A DNA stretch of 64,000 bases from Chlorophyllum brunneum (taxonomy: Eukaryota; Basidiomycota; Agaricomycetes; Agaricales; Agaricaceae), in assembly GCA_963576785.1 (NCBI GenBank), contig OY756145.1:1364001-1428000 (forward strand), read 5' to 3'. The translations under genes were made by a program, and so were the position numbers. How positions within the stretch are numbered: position 1 is the first letter of the stretch; the number at the start of each line of letters is the position of its first letter. The notes under the pieces were generated by a model, which saw only the letters and a list, made by a program, of their open reading frames with translations, was not told the DNA's origin and searched no databases. Of this stretch, positions 60,501-64,000 are shown one piece after another.

Positions 60501-61540
60501 GAGGATCCAGAGGAGACATGGAAGGTGGGGAGGCAACCTGGGGGATGGGATCGTCGATTCGTTCCTTGCCCTTGCCCTTGTCGACCTTGGGTGTGGATTC
60601 CGGGGTGGATGGAGGGTCGGAGTCTTCGGGGGCGGTGGCTGCGGCAATGGCATCGACGCTCTTCTTCTGGAGTTCTTTGAAACGAGCAGCAATACGCTCC
60701 GAGACAGTGGCTGAGCGTTGAGGGGGGAGACGGCTGTCTGCGGGCCTGTGGCGGGGAGAGCCGGTGTATTTATCGGAAAGGTTGCTGGAGGGAGCAAATT
60801 TGGCACTAGTTGGGGATTAGGGTTTGTTCTAGGGGGGGGGGGATGAAGAGACGGACTCATCCTCGGCTTCGTCGGCGCGACGGGTTTTTGCCAGGTACTG
60901 ATGTTTCAATTTGGCAACGTCACCCTGTGCCTGTTCATACGTGCGCAGCCAGGTATCGATAACGGTGGCTTTGTTCTGGCGGAGGCGATCCTGTGGGGGG
61001 GATGTAAGACTAAGAGGTAGGAAAGTGTTTGAAAAGGCGCACTTTGTAGCCTTCTGCCCATTCCTCGAAAGGGTCTGCGACGAGAGTGGCGAGTTCGCCT
61101 GCAACGGTGCGATGAGCATTGCCCTGGGTAGCAGACTCTGCCTGGAGACCTCTGAAAGCGAGGAGGAGGGATGCACCGTCGTCTGCGCCAAAACCTGTGC
61201 CTGAAAAGAGATGAGGGGGGAGAGAGGCAGGAGAGAGAGAGAGGGGGACCTTTGGGAGTGGTGGTGGTGCTGATGAGGTTATTGGCGAGATAGGCCTCTG
61301 CAGCACTGCGGGCCTTGGGGAGGATGAGAGGTGGGATGGACTGTGGGTGAGAGAAACATACGCGGATAAAGTCGATGATCTGCTGGTTCTCGGCGACGCC
61401 CTGGGGAGGGGTTAGGGAGATAAGAAAAGGAGAGAACGACGGACCTGGTGGAGCTTGCGGTAGAGGGTGTCGAGGCCAGCCCTGTAGTCCTGGGACCAGA
61501 AGGAGTTTGGGAAAGAGAGGGGGAGGGACAGAATGGCCAT
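57561..61540 (-). CDS. F-BAR, DEP and RhoGAP domain protein (Rgd2-type)
   Basis: Twelve exons: 61540-61445, 61400-61362, 61313-61250, 61200-61043, 60990-60857, 60805-60142, 60086-59804, 59746-59408, 59337-58986, 58935-58862, 58804-58748, 58693-57561; 1130 aa. F-BAR begins with F-W-S-Q-D-Y-R-A-G (residue 13) and runs to about 160. A Pro/Ser-rich linker and a DEP domain (F-L-L-G-E-Y-Q-D-A-F-N-G-D-E-F type, about residues 270-380) follow, then the second half of F-BAR and a RhoGAP domain (about 550-750). The last 350 residues are Pro-rich with repeated E-E-S-E-E-E. Such proteins bind curved membrane and turn off Rho/Cdc42 at growth sites. The usual G-x-F/Y-R-x-S-G arginine-finger loop is not visible. 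Confidence 0.87.
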
Positions 61541-61628
61541 TGCGGAAGAGAGGCGAGGCAGTGGCGAGGATGTCCAGGTGTGCACGTGATCCCTGGTCCT
61601 CAAAAATGCAAATGCGGGAATATGCGCC
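61541..61628. promoter_or_regulatory. Divergent promoter between RhoGAP and mL44 genes (88 bp)
   Basis: The two start codons lie 88 bp apart. The space holds a CACGTG E-box at 61583-61588 and atgcaaat near 61610, but no TATA box. Both genes must share regulatory DNA. Confidence 0.5.
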
Positions 61629-62781
61629 ATGCCTCTCCACACGCGTCTTGTCGCGACGGCTGCCCGCCTGCCGTCCGTCGCCGCTTCGCACCTGCCCAGC
61701 TTCCCCCCGCAGCTGTCCCTGCACGAGAGCACCGAGAGCCCCCGGCCTGCGTTTGACCCGCACGCGTGGGCCGCAGCACAAGCCCCGCCGCCGTCCGCCC
61801 TCGTCGCCTTTGCACACCGACTCGGCCTTGCTGCGGTGCTCTCCTCGGCACGGGTTGTCGAGCAGGCGTGCACCCATCCGTCCTTCCTCGTTCTCCACCG
61901 CCAGTTCCACCCCGACGCCGCCAGCCCGGCCACAAATGCCCAGCTCGCCCCCCTCGGCAATTCCCTCATGGGCATCTTTGCCTCTGAATTCGTCCATGCC
62001 GCATACCCGTACCTGCCCACGAGAGTGTGGAAGGCGGCAGTGACGGCGTACGTCGGGCCGACGACATGCGCCTCTGTTGCGCACGAAATGGGGGCGTCTC
62101 CCCTGCTCCGGTGGCACAGAACCGTACGCCCTCAGTCAGGACCCGGGATACGGTCTCCGGTCATGCACTCGGACGCCATGGCCTCGATTCCCCGCGCCAT
62201 CACCGCGCTCATCTACCAGCACCGCTCCCTCCCGTCGGCGCGCCAGTTTGTCCACTCGTACTTTCTCAGCCGTCAAATCGACCTCCAGAGCATGATCAAA
62301 TTCGTCGACCCCAAAAAAGCCCTTCTCGAAATGGTCCACAAGTTTGGCCGTGAAAAACCCGTCTCCAGGTCCGTAAGCCTCCTTCCGCCCCATCTCTACA
62401 TCCTCACCCCCTCCCAGACTACTCAAAGAGACCGGCCGCTTCTCCAACTCCCCCGTATACGTCGTCGGCATCTTTTCGGGCTCTGACAAGCTCGGCGAGG
62501 GCCACGGCAGTTCTCTCAAAATGGCCGAGTTCCGCGTATGTGTTCTCTGCCCAATCTCTCTTCTCTCTCTCATGCCCCTCCAGGCTGCTGAAGACGCCCT
62601 TCACCGCGTATATCTCACTCGCACACCCGACCGTCTGATCCAGCTGCCCTCTTCCACTTTCCCCCCTGGCGATGTCTTCCGTCCAGGCCAGGAAGCAAAG
62701 TACAACGGTCCCGAGCTCTCCATGGCAGAAGTCTCGTATGCAAGCTCTGGCAGGAGCAGGCTGCCCCCGTATTCACCATAG
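61629..62781 (+). CDS. MRPL3: Mitochondrial large-subunit ribosomal protein mL44 (MrpL3), RNase III-like
   Basis: Three exons: 61629-62368, 62418-62535, 62584-62781; 351 aa. The N-terminus (R, A and S, hardly any acidic residue over the first 20) fits a mitochondrial import signal. The central part is an RNase III-like fold (T-H-P-S-F, then L-G-N-S-L-M-G) in which the acidic catalytic signature is not conserved. A double-stranded RNA-binding domain follows, split by introns (P-V-Y-V-V-G-I-F-S-G, A-A-E-D-A-L). It is a structural protein of the mitochondrial ribosome. Codon use is strongly C-ending, more than in its neighbours. Confidence 0.85.
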
Positions 62782-62854
62782 CTTTTATTAGACGGTTGTC
62801 ACCGATCAATTAATTCTTAATATTTCACGCCCACCTGTGTAACTGAGTTCTCTC

Positions 62855-64000
62855 ATGGATCCTCAACGGTACTCTCTCCGCCTTCTCTTTCGCTGCTTTC
62901 TCCTTCCGTCCTTTCTCTTGCTTCTCTATCTCGTCTCTTCCATTGTCTATCTCAAGCCTAGCCTCCAACACACCCCCGTCCCCTCGGCGTCACCCTTCTC
63001 CTTGACCGTCTATCTTGTACTCTCATCCTGCTCGCCACCAGACCTCCACGCTCTCCTCCAACCCTTCACAAGCGCACCCGCACCCCACATCCATCAAATT
63101 GTCTTTCTCTGTCCGGATGACCTTCTCCCCCGTCTCTCACAGCTCATGAAGAAGGACCACCCAGGCCTTCAAATCGAGCTTTTGCTGAAACCTATAGCAG
63201 TCACCGATGATCTCCGTACAGAGCTGCTCAGGGACGCTTCACAGGCCTCAACCGACTGGCTCCTCATCTTGGACGAACATGGCATCGACGACATCAGCGA
63301 ACCCGCTCTCCACGCTCTCTGGGACGACATGGTCTTTACTTCTACCTCTCCAGAACTTTATGACGTCCTCTTTCCTCTGTCATATCTTAATGAGACTTCC
63401 CGGCAACCTCCCCTTCGTTACTGGCAAGATCCTTACACCCTCAAGCCTCCTCTGCTCTTCCCAACCTCAGTGTTACGCACCAAACCACTCTCCTCCCAAA
63501 CCAACACACCCTCACAATCCAAACCGTCTATCGTCTTTCTCTTCCCGAGCTTCCAGGTTTTGCAGTCTGCCTCAAAGATGGTCTGCGAGCTACGAACTAG
63601 AGGCCACTCGCTTCAGGTCCTTATCTACGACAGACAACGTCTCTTGTCCTCAACATCATGGCAAACTTTGAATCTCGATCTATGCAACTCTCAGAAGAAG
63701 CTTATCATCTACAAATTCGTTGACACCCAAGAAGAGCATGGTCCAAGATCTCAACTCCCTCTCCTAGACTGGCTCCATCAATTTGCCACTGACTCTCAGG
63801 TTCTGTTTTCGGTTAGAGAAGATAAACCCATCCTTGAAGGTCTTCTTTCCATTCAAGCCATAGACGCGACGCGCATATACATACCCGAACACCAATACCC
63901 CTACACGGACTGGATCGGTTCTCTCTCCCTTCAAGAACTTCAACGTACGTTCTCCCAGCCTGCCTCACCTTCACCAACCAACCTCCCAAAACAGACTGGC
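62855..64000 (+). CDS. Type II membrane protein, possible glycosyltransferase (partial, runs off window)
   Basis: The frame is open from the ATG at 62855 to a probable donor at 63945 (gtacgt), with an acceptor at 63994 and a second exon beginning at 63995. Residues about 13-33 are one hydrophobic helix after a short basic N-terminus, the layout of Golgi type II enzymes. A region with D-W-L-L-I-L-D-E-H-G resembles the acidic motif of nucleotide-sugar enzymes, but that is only a resemblance. The first 363 codons are in the window. The start is 73 bp after the mL44 stop. Family not recognised. Confidence 0.65.
   Translation, partial: MDPQRYSLRLLFRCFLLPSFLLLLYLVSSIVYLKPSLQHTPVPSASPFSLTVYLVLSSCSPPDLHALLQPFTSAPAPHIHQIVFLCPDDLLPRLSQLMKKDHPGLQIELLLKPIAVTDDLRTELLRDASQASTDWLLILDEHGIDDISEPALHALWDDMVFTSTSPELYDVLFPLSYLNETSRQPPLRYWQDPYTLKPPLLFPTSVLRTKPLSSQTNTPSQSKPSIVFLFPSFQVLQSASKMVCELRTRGHSLQVLIYDRQRLLSSTSWQTLNLDLCNSQKKLIIYKFVDTQEEHGPRSQLPLLDWLHQFATDSQVLFSVREDKPILEGLLSIQAIDATRIYIPEHQYPYTDWIGSLSLQELQRTFSQPASPSPTNLPKQTG

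Noticed and set aside
61375..62043. Long frames in all phases over the mL44 and RhoGAP starts
   Set aside because: High GC third positions remove stops in every frame; only the two annotated frames have family resemblance and consistent introns.
63207..63671. Separate 154-aa plus-strand ORF
   Set aside because: It is a shadow of the longer frame that begins at 62855 and has a membrane anchor and consistent codon use.
1..64000. CRISPR arrays, tRNA or rRNA genes, plasmid origins
   Set aside because: No regularly spaced repeats, no convincing cloverleaf and no rRNA-like sequence were seen on either strand.

Overview
The window is nuclear DNA of a filamentous fungus, most likely a basidiomycete of the Agaricomycetes. 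The evidence is genes split by many introns of about 37-70 bp, very close gene spacing, fungal gene families (Hfi1/Ada1, Rgd2-type F-BAR/DEP/RhoGAP, MrpL3, glycogen debranching enzyme), chromodomain Ty3/gypsy elements, and LINEs whose ORF2 carries an RNase H domain. No rRNA, tRNA, CRISPR array or origin was recognised. || Layout. Positions 1-45,770 are a nest of retroelements with no host gene that I can support. From left to right: gypsy-1 (1-6055, minus, decayed); LINE-1 (6241-11969, minus, 12-bp target duplication); an unassigned stretch; LINE-5 fragment (13137-14014) carrying a 504-bp SINE-like insert (13282-13785); LINE-3 (14015-16760, resuming at 29936); LINE-2 (16761-23393 plus its 5' end at 29840-29923), inserted into LINE-3; gypsy-2 (23394-29834, minus, target duplication ggcat), inserted at the ORF1 start codon of LINE-2; older LINE pieces and a LINE-4 tail (to 33590); gypsy-4 (33591-34127 and 40568-43753, minus, decayed), interrupted by gypsy-3 (34128-40567, plus, target duplication ttttc). 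Positions 43754-45842 are CpG-poor relic sequence. || From about 45,770 the composition changes sharply and a compact gene block begins: HFI1/ADA1 (minus), a makorin-like RING/CCCH protein (plus), glycogen debranching enzyme (plus, 12 exons), a multi-pass membrane protein (plus, 13 exons), an F-BAR/DEP/RhoGAP protein (minus, 12 exons), mitochondrial ribosomal protein mL44/MrpL3 (plus, 3 exons), and the 5' part of a type II membrane protein that runs off the window. Exon joins were worked out by eye; reading phase closes exactly in every complete model. || The gypsy elements share one design: 294-bp LTRs, a Tf1-type self-priming signal, gag with two CCHC knuckles, pol (PR-RT-RNaseH-IN-chromodomain) in the -1 frame, a short Cys/His ORF whose start overlaps the pol stop, and a further 278-292 codon ORF (ORF3) in the env position that resembles nothing I recognise. 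ORF3 is the best candidate here for something undescribed. The two young copies share the same pol lesions while keeping gag and ORF3 largely open, which suggests a subfamily moved in trans. Older copies have almost no CpG, and many in-frame stops are CGA-to-TGA changes, pointing to cytosine methylation and deamination as the force that silences this block.
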